Shown: piece by piece, positions 37,066 through 45,927 of the stretch
Layout of the letters: every line of letters starts with the position of its first letter
Numbering within the stretch: the stretch's first letter is position 1
DNA from: Allofrancisella inopinata
GTDB lineage: Bacteria > Pseudomonadota > Gammaproteobacteria > Francisellales > Francisellaceae
Assembly (NCBI RefSeq): GCF_012222965.1
Contig: NZ_CP038241.1
Span: forward strand, 1,178,001 to 1,242,000
Direction: 5' to 3'
Length of the DNA: 64,000 nucleotides
Translations under genes and position numbers: made by a program
Notes under the pieces: model-generated
The model's input: the letters and a program-made list of their open reading frames with translations, nothing else
What the model was told of the DNA's origin: nothing
Database searches by the model: none

Positions 37066-37312
37066 AACATTATTTCTCGTAGCTTAAATCATACCTTAAG
37101 TTTGTTTTTCGAAAAAATGGGCTGTTTTACTTTTTATACTTATAGAACTTTCGTATACGTATCCCTTGTTAAAATCTTTCTTTAATTCATTCTGCTTGTT
37201 AAATTTTGACAGCTAATTTCTAATACAAATATTAACATTAACGAATAAAATAATATAAAATTGTCAATTGTAATATTTTTTAATAAAAACAAAATTACTT
37301 TTGGGGTGTACT
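37066..37312. other. Non-coding spacer before the protease-like gene
   Basis: AT-rich, no gene. A weak stem (CTTAA/TTAAG, 37082-37100) followed by TTTGTTTTT at about 37101 may serve as terminator of the repeat-protein gene. Confidence 0.3.
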
Positions 37313-37873
37313 ATGGCAAAAAATATACATGGGCGTATAAAATCTAACTTAGGTTATGCCTTCTTGGGTGCCGATAATAAAGGTGTCTGCTTCGGGTCAG
37401 TTGTTACTTTCTTTCATGAGACAATCGTAAATAATAATTATTTTTTAAAAAGCGATGATATACATATTAGCTTAGGTAGATCAGAAACTCTACAAATGAA
37501 ATACCAGAAAAAAAACTTTGATGTTGACGCGATTTTAGAAGAACAGTTTCTACAAAGAATCAAAATAAGTGAAGATCAAGTATATAAACCTTCCAAATTT
37601 TTAAATGAAATTTATTCTAGATACTCAAATTCACATGTAGGAGGATATCTTTTAGAACTAACAGGAGATAATTCTAGTCATGCTGTTGCTTTTTTCATAA
37701 CAAGAGATAATAAGTTATTATATTTAAATTCTAATCATGGTCTTTATTTGCTTGATGACATTGAAAAAGATTTAAAAGACTTAAAAACAAACTTTTTTGA
37801 TATTAAAAAAAATAAATATGATTTATATTCCCTATATCATGTAATTGAAACTCCTAAAAATTTTTTCAATTAA
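37313..37873 (+). CDS. YopT-like (C58 family) cysteine protease candidate
   Basis: A 186-residue soluble protein with no signal peptide. The pattern is that of a papain-like fold: cysteine C26 in DNKGVCFGSVVTFFHE, then after about 97 residues H123 in SSHAVAFFI, then 16 residues later N139 in LYLNSNHGLYLL. In C58 proteases (YopT, AvrPphB) the order is G-x-C, H-A-x, and F-D-P-N-x-G, so N139-S-N141-x-G143 sits on D-P-N-x-G with asparagine for aspartate. The length is that of a bare catalytic domain. The ATG at 37313 has GGGGTG seven bases upstream; an in-frame TTG four codons earlier overlaps it. No neighbours in operon. Family membership rests on three short motifs, so it is tentative. Confidence 0.55.
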   Translation: MAKNIHGRIKSNLGYAFLGADNKGVCFGSVVTFFHETIVNNNYFLKSDDIHISLGRSETLQMKYQKKNFDVDAILEEQFLQRIKISEDQVYKPSKFLNEIYSRYSNSHVGGYLLELTGDNSSHAVAFFITRDNKLLYLNSNHGLYLLDDIEKDLKDLKTNFFDIKKNKYDLYSLYHVIETPKNFFN

Positions 37874-38206
37874 GAACGTTTATTGCAAAACCAAAAACCC
37901 TATGATTGACTACGCTAAAAAATAGTACGCCATTCAGTTAGGATAGACCACGTAATCCATGGGAATAGTTTAATTTTAAGACATTCCAGTTAATACTACT
38001 TTTATAATAACTAGTAGGCTATATTTGTTATCATTGTGTATGCTAAAAATTGGTTTTATATAAAACGACTATTTAATACCAATTCCAACACATATTAGTA
38101 CTTTCTAACTTTATATTTGCCAATAGCCACTGCTATTGCCTGCACATCAAAAACTTAAAACAACCATAAACTTATGTTGGAATTGGTATAAGACCTAGAT
38201 AATAAG
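37874..38206. other. Gene-free 330 bases carrying one arm of an inverted repeat and miniature element C
   Basis: 37982-38024 (CATTCCAGTTAATACTACTT and on to AGTAGGCTATAT) recurs inverted at 39980-40020. 38076-38189 is a miniature element. No frame with recognisable protein is seen. Confidence 0.6.
38076..38189 (-). repeat. Miniature inverted-repeat element, copy C (internally deleted, 114 bp)
   Basis: Both tips are intact (ATACCAATTCCAACACATAT at the left, TTATGTTGGAATTGGTAT at the right) and the inner CCAATAGCCACTGCTATTG hairpin is kept, but about 50 bases of the arms are missing compared with copies A and E. Confidence 0.85.
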
Positions 38207-38437
38207 TTACTTTTTATACCAATTTCCAGTTTGCTGGTCTTTATAATATTTTTGTTTAACTGCTGACCATGCTACCTGATGGGATATTGTTTCTCTATCT
38301 TCATCGGTTCTTCTTTTTGATTCATCCTTATACTCATCCCAAGCGTTATTAAAAGCTTCTTTATAAATTTCTTGAGCATGCTTTGGAAGGACATTCTGTA
38401 CCCCTTTTGGTAATTCACTTAATGCATTATAAGGCAT
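38207..38437 (-). CDS. ChaB family protein
   Basis: A 76-residue soluble protein of the ChaB domain type: MPYNALSELPKGVQNVLPKH, then AQEIYKEAFNNAWDEY and AWSAVKQKYYK are the family's conserved blocks. ChaB was named as a regulator of the ChaA cation/proton antiporter in E. coli, and in many bacteria small ChaB proteins lie with general-stress genes. Here it follows the SDR gene by 12 bases in the same direction, so both are on one transcript. Confidence 0.85.
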   Translation of the reverse strand: MPYNALSELPKGVQNVLPKHAQEIYKEAFNNAWDEYKDESKRRTDEDRETISHQVAWSAVKQKYYKDQQTGNWYKK

Positions 38438-38449
38438 CTAACTCCTCCC

Positions 38450-39313
38450 TTAACCGTTTACGATCTCTCCACCATTAGGATGAAGCACTTGACCGATGAA
38501 ATATTTACTCTCTACCTCATTAGCAAGAAATACGTAAGCAGGAGCTATATCCGCAGGTTGTGCTGGCTCATCTAGCAAAGTGCTTTCTCCAAAATTTTTG
38601 ACTTTTTCTTTACTAAAACTTGAGGGTATTAAAGGTGTCCATACCGGTCCTGGAGCTACAGCATTCACTCTTATACCATCCTTGATTATATTCTTTGCTA
38701 AAGAACGTGTAAGTGCTACAATAGCACCCTTTGTGGAAGAATAATCAATCAAGTCAGGCCTACCCTTATAAGCTGTGACAGAAGTAGTATTTATTATGCT
38801 AGCTCCTTTTTGCATATGCTTTAAGGCTGCTTTTATCATATACACATAGTGATAAAAGTTAGTCTCAAAAGTTTCTTTTAATTGCTCTTGTGATATGTCA
38901 AGAAAATCGTTTTGAGGAAATTGCACAGCTGCGTTATTCACTAGCACATCGATACTTCCAAAATGTTTATAAGATTTTTCAACAAACTCATAGCACTGTC
39001 TACTATCTTTAACATCAATTTCTACCGCTAATACATTATCTTTATTATTAGATAATTTTCTTAGTTCTTCTAAAGTTTCTTTAGCATCTTCTTTTTCTCT
39101 AGCGTGGTAAGTAAAAGCAACTTTTGCTCCTTCTTTTACAAAATGTAATGCCACAGCTTTACCTATCCCGCTATCCCCACCTGTTATAAGAGCAACTTTA
39201 CCATTAAGTTTGTCTGCAGGAATATACTCTTGGTAAATATGAATAGGCTTAATAACCATCTCAGAAGTTAACCCAGGTTGCTCTTTTTGAATATTTTCTT
39301 CAGATTGTTTCAT
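38450..39313 (-). CDS. SDR family oxidoreductase (YghA / glucose dehydrogenase-like)
   Basis: A 287-residue short-chain dehydrogenase with an N-terminal extension typical of stress-related SDRs (PIHIYQEYIPADKLNGK). The cofactor loop is TGGDSGIGKAVA, the NNAA motif is present, and the catalytic Ser-Tyr-Lys is seen in INTTSVTAYKG and DYSSTKGAIVAL. The C-terminus ends in the FIGQVLHPNGGEIVNG block. Probably NADP(H)-dependent; substrate unknown. In other bacteria such genes are sigma-S or sigma-B stress genes. AGGGGAATAAAA precedes the ATG. Confidence 0.88.
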   Translation of the reverse strand: MKQSEENIQKEQPGLTSEMVIKPIHIYQEYIPADKLNGKVALITGGDSGIGKAVALHFVKEGAKVAFTYHAREKEDAKETLEELRKLSNNKDNVLAVEIDVKDSRQCYEFVEKSYKHFGSIDVLVNNAAVQFPQNDFLDISQEQLKETFETNFYHYVYMIKAALKHMQKGASIINTTSVTAYKGRPDLIDYSSTKGAIVALTRSLAKNIIKDGIRVNAVAPGPVWTPLIPSSFSKEKVKNFGESTLLDEPAQPADIAPAYVFLANEVESKYFIGQVLHPNGGEIVNG

Positions 39314-39391
39314 TTTTATTCCCCTTTTTTTAATAAAACTTTTTAGTTCTGTAGAAAATACCTTAGATAATTTAATACGTTTCCTAGGGTA

Positions 39392-39730
39392 TTAGACATT
39401 ATAAAATTCTGCTAAAGTATCTCCTGTCCAATAAGAAGAATCAGCTTTTGGCCAGTTATTTTTGTCAAAGCCAGGAGCTTTTTCTAAATCTTCTTTTGAC
39501 TTATCAAGCTTAAACTGCTTGTTAGCTGTATCTATTTCAAAAGCTGTTAGAGGAATAGCAAACAATTTATCTCCTATTCCTAAAAACCCACCAAATGATA
39601 CGACTATATAAGCTACTTCTCCTGTTTCGGTATTTAGCATGATTTCTTTTACCTCACCTAAATTTTCTCCATCATAATTAACTACTTTATCACCTATAAG
39701 TGTACTTGCTGATAATGTTAAGTTTCCCAT
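39392..39730 (-). CDS. PRC-barrel domain protein
   Basis: A 112-residue protein with one PRC-barrel: SASTLIGDKVVNYDGENLGE, VKEIMLNTETGEVAYIVVSF and GGFLGIGDKLFAIPLTAF are the family's three strands pairs. Such proteins are common in stress clusters with SDR and ChaB genes. It is first in the three-gene cassette, 78 bases before the SDR gene. GGAAGGAGATAA precedes the ATG, a strong ribosome site. Confidence 0.9.
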   Translation of the reverse strand: MGNLTLSASTLIGDKVVNYDGENLGEVKEIMLNTETGEVAYIVVSFGGFLGIGDKLFAIPLTAFEIDTANKQFKLDKSKEDLEKAPGFDKNNWPKADSSYWTGDTLAEFYNV

Positions 39731-40197
39731 TATTTATCTCCTTCCTTTTTATTTATATTGCTTACCTTTTGTTGTCAAAAGGTAACTTCATATTAACGTG
39801 TCAAAAAATAATTTCAAATTTATACAGCAAAAAATATTACTAAGGTTGTGGTATTTTTGTTATAAAAATTAGGAAATTCCATAATATCAATTCCAACATA
39901 AATTGTTGCTTTTATCATAAAAGAGTTTATGACTAATTTAAGTTTTTGATGTGCAGGCAATAGCAGTGGCTATTGGCAAATATAGCCTACTAGGCATAAA
40001 AGTAGTACTAACTGAAATAGATTAAAACCAAGCTATTTCGAGTTAAATCAGAGCTGTTTAATAGTTTTGATTATAACCCAAGCGACAGTCACGCAATAGA
40101 TTTAAATAATCGTCGTCATCAAGGTACTTGGGTTATCTCCTTAATACGTTTGGATAGTTGCTAAAAAACCGTTTGGAAATGAATTTTTAGGATTTTT
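39731..40197. other. Gene-free 467 bases: miniature element D, inverted-repeat arm, possible gene tail
   Basis: 39884-39979 is a half copy of the miniature element; 39980-40020 is the inverted arm shared with 37982-38024. Beyond this, the plus strand from about 40040 reads LFNSFDYNPSDSHAIDLNNR then RHQGTWVISLIRLDSC and stops near 40162, possibly the end of a lost gene, and AACCCAAG/CTTGGGTT (40077-40134) is an inverted repeat in the same place. Nothing certain. Confidence 0.45.
39884..39979 (+). repeat. Miniature inverted-repeat element, copy D (left half only)
   Basis: Begins ATATCAATTCCAACATAAAT (one base off the consensus) and follows the family to GCAATAGCAGTGGCTATTGG, then ends abruptly at the inverted-repeat arm that starts at 39980. 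Confidence 0.8.
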
Positions 40198-41514
40198 CTA
40201 AAAAATGGTTTCTATAATTAATAAACCTATAGAAAGAATATTTAACACAATTAGAGTATTACTAATATCTTTGATTTTACCTACAAATACTCTAAACAAA
40301 CTCCATAGTAATAAACCTAAAATCATCCCATGGGTAATTGAGCTAGTAAGAGGAATAATCAGTATAGTTATAAGTGCAGGGATAGCCTCTTCAATTTGTT
40401 GCCATTTAATATTTCCAATAAGTTTCATCATATAAATACCAACGATAAATAATACTGGTGCTGTTGCTACTGAAGGAACTAGTGATAATAAAGGTGAAAG
40501 AAATAAAAAAGGTAAAAATAAAAAACCTATTATTATTGCACTGACACCTGTTCTCGCCCCACTTTTTATTCCTGTTGCTGATTCAATATATGAAATAGCT
40601 GAACTTGTACCAAGTATACCGGAAAACACTCCTGCTAATCCATCAACTGTTAATATTTCTTTTAAATTTTTAGGGTCGCCCTTTTCATCTAATAAGTTAC
40701 CAACTTCACATACCCCGATTACACCGGCTAAACTATCAAACATAGTAGTAAATAAAAAGGCAAATATTGCTGGCCAAAAAGCAATAGAAAGTGAATTTAC
40801 TAAATCTAACTGACCAAACGTTGAAAAATCTGGCATAGCTATAAAACCATTGAATTTAGCTTGTAAATTTAAGCTAGGGAATAAAAAACTTAAGCTAAAA
40901 TAAATTACTGTTATTCCGACTATCCCAATAATAAGGGCTCCTGTATAACCATAATAAATCAATACACCTGTAACTAACAGTCCTACTAAAAATAGTATAA
41001 AAGAAACATTTAGGTCCGCCATTTCTATAAGATTTTCAGGATTAGGTGCTAAAACGTTTGCAGCTTTTAACCCCACTACAGCTATCAACAAACCAATACC
41101 ACAAATCACAGCATAGCGAACTTGATAAGGAATTGCTTTAACGATCAAAGTTCTTAAGTTTATCATTGATAAAAATGTAAAAATTATTCCTGACCAAAAT
41201 ACAATACCTAAAGCAATCTGCCAGCTAACCTGCATGTTTTGCACGATTGCATATGTAAAAAAAGCATTTATCCCCATACCTGGTGCGACAGCTATAGGAC
41301 TATTACTAAAAATCCCCATCAGTAAACAACTTACAAAGGACACTAGTACTGTTGCTGTAAGTGCTCCACTAAAAGGTATACCCGCGTGTGATAATATAAT
41401 TGGGTTAACTACTACTATGTACAACATAGACAAAAAAGTAGTCATCCCTCCTATTATTTCATGTTTTAATGAAAAATTATCACTTCGGTATATTTCAAAA
41501 ATTTTTAATTGCAT
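40198..41514 (-). CDS. Purine (hypoxanthine/guanine) permease of the AzgA/GhxP (NCS2-like) family
   Basis: A 438-residue protein with 12-14 membrane segments. The AzgA fingerprint is evident: KHEIIGGMTTFLSMLYIVVV, NSPIAVAPGMGINAFFTYAI, and MFDSLAGVIGVCEVGNLLDE, plus GTSSAISYIESATGIKSGAR. These carry purine bases with protons. I take the ATG at 41512-41514 (MQLKIFEIYRS), which has GGGAG eight bases upstream; a longer frame begins at 41550 but its extra residues are not of the family. Monocistronic. Confidence 0.92.
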   Translation of the reverse strand: MQLKIFEIYRSDNFSLKHEIIGGMTTFLSMLYIVVVNPIILSHAGIPFSGALTATVLVSFVSCLLMGIFSNSPIAVAPGMGINAFFTYAIVQNMQVSWQIALGIVFWSGIIFTFLSMINLRTLIVKAIPYQVRYAVICGIGLLIAVVGLKAANVLAPNPENLIEMADLNVSFILFLVGLLVTGVLIYYGYTGALIIGIVGITVIYFSLSFLFPSLNLQAKFNGFIAMPDFSTFGQLDLVNSLSIAFWPAIFAFLFTTMFDSLAGVIGVCEVGNLLDEKGDPKNLKEILTVDGLAGVFSGILGTSSAISYIESATGIKSGARTGVSAIIIGFLFLPFLFLSPLLSLVPSVATAPVLFIVGIYMMKLIGNIKWQQIEEAIPALITILIIPLTSSITHGMILGLLLWSLFRVFVGKIKDISNTLIVLNILSIGLLIIETIF

Positions 41515-41745
41515 ACTTACTCCCAAATGCATAATTAGGTTTTGTAACACACTCTACAAATAGATACTTTAGTATCATATTAACTTATATTTCAAAATAA
41601 AGTTATTTGCCATTTGCGTAATTTATTACAAGGGTTAGATTATAATACAACCAATAAACACTTGGTAGCTAATATTTGCAATTAATAGCGATAAAAGTTC
41701 AAAAGGTATATAATTACTATATAATTTAGCTAATTCTCAAAAAAT

Positions 41746-43071
41746 ATGGTAGCTGTAAATCTATATCATAAAAATGATTATCTAAGACAAGATAATAATG
41801 TATCTTATAAAGAACATTTCTCCCCATTTAGAAGAGATTATGCTAGAGTCGTGCATTCATCATCATTTAGAAGACTACAAGCGAAAACGCAAATTTTTCC
41901 AAACTTTGAAAATGATTTTTTTAGAAATAGATTAACTCACTCTCTAGAGGTTGCCCAGATAGCAAAATCTATAGCAGTTAAACTAAATGCTGAGCATGGT
42001 CTGAATTTAGACTACGACCTTATAGAGACAGCTGCTCTTTGCCATGATATAGGTCATCCACCATTTGGTCATAATGGAGAAATAGCCCTAAATAAAAAAA
42101 TGCAGAATTTCGGTGGCTTTGAAAGCAATGCCCAAACACTTAGACTAATCTCCCATACAGCAAAAAAAGATATTGACCAAAACCAAAGCTTTGGTTTAAA
42201 TCTAACATATAGAACTCTAGCTGCTACTATAAAATATGACTGTTTAATACCTTCTATTAGTGAATTAGGCAACTTAACTAAAGGATACTATAACGAAGAA
42301 GTTAAGTTAGTTGATGATATAAAGCAAAAACTCCTAGAACCATATACTACTGAACTAGACCAACCTTTTAAAACCATAGAATGCTATATAATGGACGTTG
42401 CCGATGATATTGCTTACTCAACTTATGATGTTGAAGATGCACTTAAAGGTGGCTTTATTGATCCCCTATCTATGGCTAGCATTGATGATAAACTTCTACA
42501 AAAAATCCTAGATGCAATGCCTGATGATTTAGAAATTACAGCTAGTGAAATTAAGGAAATACTAAAAGATATTTTTTCAAATTATATTGACTTTAAAGCA
42601 GATAGTAGAGATATCTACAGAATTTCTAAAAATATAGCAACCAATAGTCTTCTAAGAACAAAATTAACATCAAAACTAGTGAATAACTGCATTCAAAATA
42701 TCAAACTAGATTTAAATGAAAATATTCCTATTATTTCAAGAGTTTATTTGGATGATCAAGTTAGAAAACAAGTTGAAGTACTTAAAAAATACATTCTATT
42801 TAAAATAATAAAATCACCAAAGCTAAATATCTTGCGCTATAGAGGTAGAGAAATAATTTCAGAAATTTTTGATATTCTGATTGAGTCAACTCCTAACGAT
42901 AGTCTATTGCCTGACGATATCGGAGCTATTTTCTACAATGCAAAAAGCACTCACCAAAAGGCTAGAATTATAAGCGACTATATATCATCTATGACAGATA
43001 GATATATTATAGAACTTTATAACCAGTTCAAATCTGACCCTTCTGCGATGATATTTAAACCTTTTTCATAA
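41746..43071 (+). CDS. dgt: Deoxyguanosinetriphosphate triphosphohydrolase-like protein
   Basis: A 441-residue HD-superfamily dNTP hydrolase. Metal ligands are seen in RNRLTHSLEVAQIA (H) and ALCHDIGHPPFGHNGE (HD and following H), with the later D in IMDVADDIAYSTYDVEDA. The N-terminal FRRDYARVVHSSSFRRLQAK is the dGTPase signature. It splits dNTPs to nucleoside and triphosphate and so shapes the dNTP pool. The 3' end overlaps that of the convergent MFS gene by 17 bases. Confidence 0.92.
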   Translation: MVAVNLYHKNDYLRQDNNVSYKEHFSPFRRDYARVVHSSSFRRLQAKTQIFPNFENDFFRNRLTHSLEVAQIAKSIAVKLNAEHGLNLDYDLIETAALCHDIGHPPFGHNGEIALNKKMQNFGGFESNAQTLRLISHTAKKDIDQNQSFGLNLTYRTLAATIKYDCLIPSISELGNLTKGYYNEEVKLVDDIKQKLLEPYTTELDQPFKTIECYIMDVADDIAYSTYDVEDALKGGFIDPLSMASIDDKLLQKILDAMPDDLEITASEIKEILKDIFSNYIDFKADSRDIYRISKNIATNSLLRTKLTSKLVNNCIQNIKLDLNENIPIISRVYLDDQVRKQVEVLKKYILFKIIKSPKLNILRYRGREIISEIFDILIESTPNDSLLPDDIGAIFYNAKSTHQKARIISDYISSMTDRYIIELYNQFKSDPSAMIFKPFS

Positions 43072-44278
43072 ACCTACTTGAAGCTACTAAACCTATAATC
43101 GAAACTACACCTGCAAAAACTATTAAGTACGCTGGTATTAATAATAACTTTGTCTCGGAGATTAGAAATATCGTAAAAGCTGGGACCCCAGCAGAAAACA
43201 CCAAATACCCAAGGTTATAAGCTAAACCAAGACCTCTACCCCTATGATCAAAATTAAAATAATTAACAATTATCACATTATACGTAGAGGCAAAAAATCC
43301 CATAACAATTGATAAAATTATAAAACATGAATATATACTCTTTCCTTCAAGTATATTTTTGTAAAAAATAGGAGCAAAGGCTATGCTTATAATAATCAAT
43401 ATACCCATTAGTTTTTCTTTTGACACATAATCACTTATAAAACCGCCTACTATACAGCTAATAGTCATTATGATAGAACCTACTAGAAGTAAGTTTGCTA
43501 GCTCTACTTTAGAAGTTAAATACATTTGGTAAAATGATGGTAAAAACATATAAAGCTGCGTTGTTAGCATTGCAATACAAGATACTAACATCATACCTAC
43601 TACAACCTTTGCAATAAATGACATTAAGCTAGTATTTTGGTTATTTAAGTTTACAGCTGATTTTGGTAGATCATCAACTATGCCTCTTCTTAGAAAGAAC
43701 AAAGTAAACGTAAAGATTGCTCCTATTAAAAACCCTATACGCCAGCCATATTCTTTTGCGAAATATTCACTTGTGTAGTTAGTTACTATAAAAAGAACTA
43801 CTGTTGTCATCATAATACCTAAGCTTAGACAAGAAAAAATAATCCCTGTTACCAAACCTTGTCTTCTAGGATAGTTCTCTATACTAAATATTATAGCTAC
43901 TGGGATTTCTGCACCTATAGCCATAGCTTGGATACATCGTAACCCAACAAAAAATAATGTCGCCCAAATTCCTATATTTTGAACTCCTGGTAAAATAGCT
44001 AATAGGAAAGTTGAAAAAAATAGCAAAACCATATTTAACTTTAAAATTAAAGCTCTACCTTTTTTATCTGCTATATAGCCAAATAACCAAGCACCAACTG
44101 GTCTTACTAAATAGCCTACTACGTAAACTAAAAACACCATTAATGTGCTGCTGATAGTGTTATTTTTATCAAAAAATTTCTCCCCTATAGCGACTGCAAA
44201 TACAGAATATATAGCTAAATCATAATACTCAAAAGCAGAACCAAGACTTGAAAAAAGTAATTTTTTATATTTATTCAT
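43055..44278 (-). CDS. MFS transporter, metabolite:proton symporter (ProP/ShiA-like)
   Basis: A 407-residue twelve-helix carrier. The start SSLGSAFEYYDLAIYSVFAV, the loop YLVRPVGAWLFGYIADKKGR (helix 2-3 signature) and GAEIPVAIIFSIENYPRRQG are those of the MHS subfamily, which includes ProP, KgtP and ShiA. Substrate is unknown. In Francisella, MFS carriers of this type (Pht branch and others) supply amino acids in host cells, but nothing here proves that role. Confidence 0.85.
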   Translation of the reverse strand: MNKYKKLLFSSLGSAFEYYDLAIYSVFAVAIGEKFFDKNNTISSTLMVFLVYVVGYLVRPVGAWLFGYIADKKGRALILKLNMVLLFFSTFLLAILPGVQNIGIWATLFFVGLRCIQAMAIGAEIPVAIIFSIENYPRRQGLVTGIIFSCLSLGIMMTTVVLFIVTNYTSEYFAKEYGWRIGFLIGAIFTFTLFFLRRGIVDDLPKSAVNLNNQNTSLMSFIAKVVVGMMLVSCIAMLTTQLYMFLPSFYQMYLTSKVELANLLLVGSIIMTISCIVGGFISDYVSKEKLMGILIIISIAFAPIFYKNILEGKSIYSCFIILSIVMGFFASTYNVIIVNYFNFDHRGRGLGLAYNLGYLVFSAGVPAFTIFLISETKLLLIPAYLIVFAGVVSIIGLVASSRFMKKV

Positions 44279-44363
44279 AGTAAACTAAAAACCTAGCATT
44301 AAGGAAGCATATTAATCCATTAGAGAGTATAAAGGAACTCCTAAATAACCTAAATTGTTCAAG

Positions 44364-44711
44364 TTAATTAACGTAGGCTGGAGGAAGTTCTAAAATTTCA
44401 ATGGTCAGAGTATAATTTTTAGTTCCTAGACTTATTGCGTCTAAGTACTTAGCTAACAATAACCTTAATTGATTTGCTATATTGACTAAATGCTCTTGTT
44501 TACGTCCAGATAGAACCTTTATGGTCAAATGTATTAGTTCTTCGGAGGTCAAACCACCAACCATACAACTATCATAAACATAAACTCTATTTTTAAAAGT
44601 TTCTAGTTTAGTAGGTAAGCTATTTATCAAATATTCTTGTGCTTTTTGAATAATGTTATTAACGATTTGTTTATCAAATTTTTGCGAAACTTCTACTATT
44701 ATATGTGGCAT
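44364..44711 (-). CDS. 5-carboxymethyl-2-hydroxymuconate isomerase-like tautomerase
   Basis: A 115-residue protein that begins MPHIIVEVSQKF, with the N-terminal proline that acts as base in the tautomerase superfamily after removal of Met. The layout and SGRKQEHLVNIANQLRLLL at about residues 70-88 fit the CHMI (HpaF) family. No other homoprotocatechuate pathway gene is nearby, so the true substrate is open. The IS copy 1 starts 20 bases beyond its start codon and may have cut off its promoter. Confidence 0.8.
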   Translation of the reverse strand: MPHIIVEVSQKFDKQIVNNIIQKAQEYLINSLPTKLETFKNRVYVYDSCMVGGLTSEELIHLTIKVLSGRKQEHLVNIANQLRLLLAKYLDAISLGTKNYTLTIEILELPPAYVN

Positions 44712-44730
44712 ACACCTAAACTCCTTTATA

Positions 44731-45927
44731 ACTGGAGTTACGGACTTTTGGGAAAAAGTTAAAGCGAAAAAGTTTTCTATGTGTTAATTTATAATTACAT
44801 CAACTATGTTATGTTCTAAAAATGAAACAACGTGAATTAGCCAATCTATATACTGAATATTTATTATGTCAAAACTCCCAAGCAAGTGCGACAATGTGTT
44901 CAAGTATGTTAGATGAACTAGTAAAGCATGATAGTTTTTCTCGGATGTTAAAAGTTGGTAGTTATGAAAGTAAATATGTCTGGTTAAAAGGTAAAAGTAT
45001 TTTAAACGCCTACAAAGATAAGCCAAAGATATTATCTATAGACAATACAATAAGTCCTAAATCTGATAGTATGGTCAATGAGGTAGTAAACTGGTTTTAT
45101 GATCATTCTGTAGGTAGAGCAGTTAAAGGCATCAATCTTATTAGTGCTTTAATCCACGTTGGAGATGCTAATATTCCTGTAGGCTTTGAAGTACAAACTA
45201 AGGAAAACTTTGTAGTAGAAAAAGATAAAGCAGGTATGGAGCGCTTAAAGCGTAAAGCACGCTACACAATTAATGAACTGGCAAGAAAACTGATATTGAA
45301 AATTATTAAGAATTTCTCTAGTTTTGATTATATAGTAGCTGATAGATATTTTGCTTCTAAAACTAATTTGAAATTCTTTAACAAACATAAACTCTCGTAT
45401 GTAATAGGTATAGCAAATAATCGTTTAGTTGCTAAGAGTAAAGCTAATGCTCTTGCTGGTAACTACTGTAGGTTAGATGAATTAGGATTGCTAGAAAATG
45501 AGGCTATGAAAATTTATTTAAAAGATATAAAATATAGTCTTGTGGTTACTCGCCAAGTCTTCAAAAACGGGGACAATTCAACAGGTGAGATTTATTTAAT
45601 TACTAATGATCTAAACCTAGAGAGTAACCACATAGAAGATATCTATCAAAAAAGATGGAATATAGAAGTTTATCATCGAAGTATAAAACAAAACGCTAGT
45701 CTTGCTAAATCACCTACATCTGTAATTACTACTCAGCTTAACCATATAGGTTTATCTATAGGTGCATTTATTGAACTTGAAAAACTAAAACTTGCTTCAA
45801 ATAAAAATCACTATGCGTTGAAAAGGAAAATGTTAATCGCCGCCAATCAAGCGAGTCATAGGGAAATTATAAAAATGAAAAAAATACTCAAAATGACTGC
45901 TTAAATTTAAAAGTCCGTAACTCCAGT
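44731..45927 (+). mobile_element. IS4/IS701-type insertion sequence, copy 1 (1197 bp)
   Basis: The ends are inverted repeats ACTGGAGTTACGGACTTTT (from 44731) and AAAAGTCCGTAACTCCAGT (to 45927). The flanks are TTTATA on the left and TATAAA on the right, which is inverted rather than direct, apart from a shared TATA. Sequence and length equal copy 2 at 56884-58080. Confidence 0.92.
44822..45904 (+). CDS. DDE transposase, IS4/IS701 type (copy 1)
   Basis: A 360-residue intact transposase. First aspartate in ILSIDNTISPKSD, second in DYIVADRYFASKTN, and the glutamate in the Y(2)R(3)E(6)K block YQKRWNIEVYHRSIKQN, which defines the IS4 superfamily. The N-terminus MKQRELANLYTEYLLCQNSQ is free of frameshifts. 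Being identical to copy 2, it is likely active or moved very recently. A short frame on the other strand over its start is a shadow. Confidence 0.93.
   Translation: MKQRELANLYTEYLLCQNSQASATMCSSMLDELVKHDSFSRMLKVGSYESKYVWLKGKSILNAYKDKPKILSIDNTISPKSDSMVNEVVNWFYDHSVGRAVKGINLISALIHVGDANIPVGFEVQTKENFVVEKDKAGMERLKRKARYTINELARKLILKIIKNFSSFDYIVADRYFASKTNLKFFNKHKLSYVIGIANNRLVAKSKANALAGNYCRLDELGLLENEAMKIYLKDIKYSLVVTRQVFKNGDNSTGEIYLITNDLNLESNHIEDIYQKRWNIEVYHRSIKQNASLAKSPTSVITTQLNHIGLSIGAFIELEKLKLASNKNHYALKRKMLIAANQASHREIIKMKKILKMTA

Noticed and set aside
36714-37070. Antisense open frame of 118 codons over the repeat gene
   Set aside because: It mirrors the repeats of the real gene, has no ribosome site, and the plus-strand frame has a signal peptide and sensible composition.
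44784-45026. 80-codon frame on the minus strand at the start of both IS copies
   Set aside because: It is antisense to the transposase N-terminus in both copies and has no features of its own.
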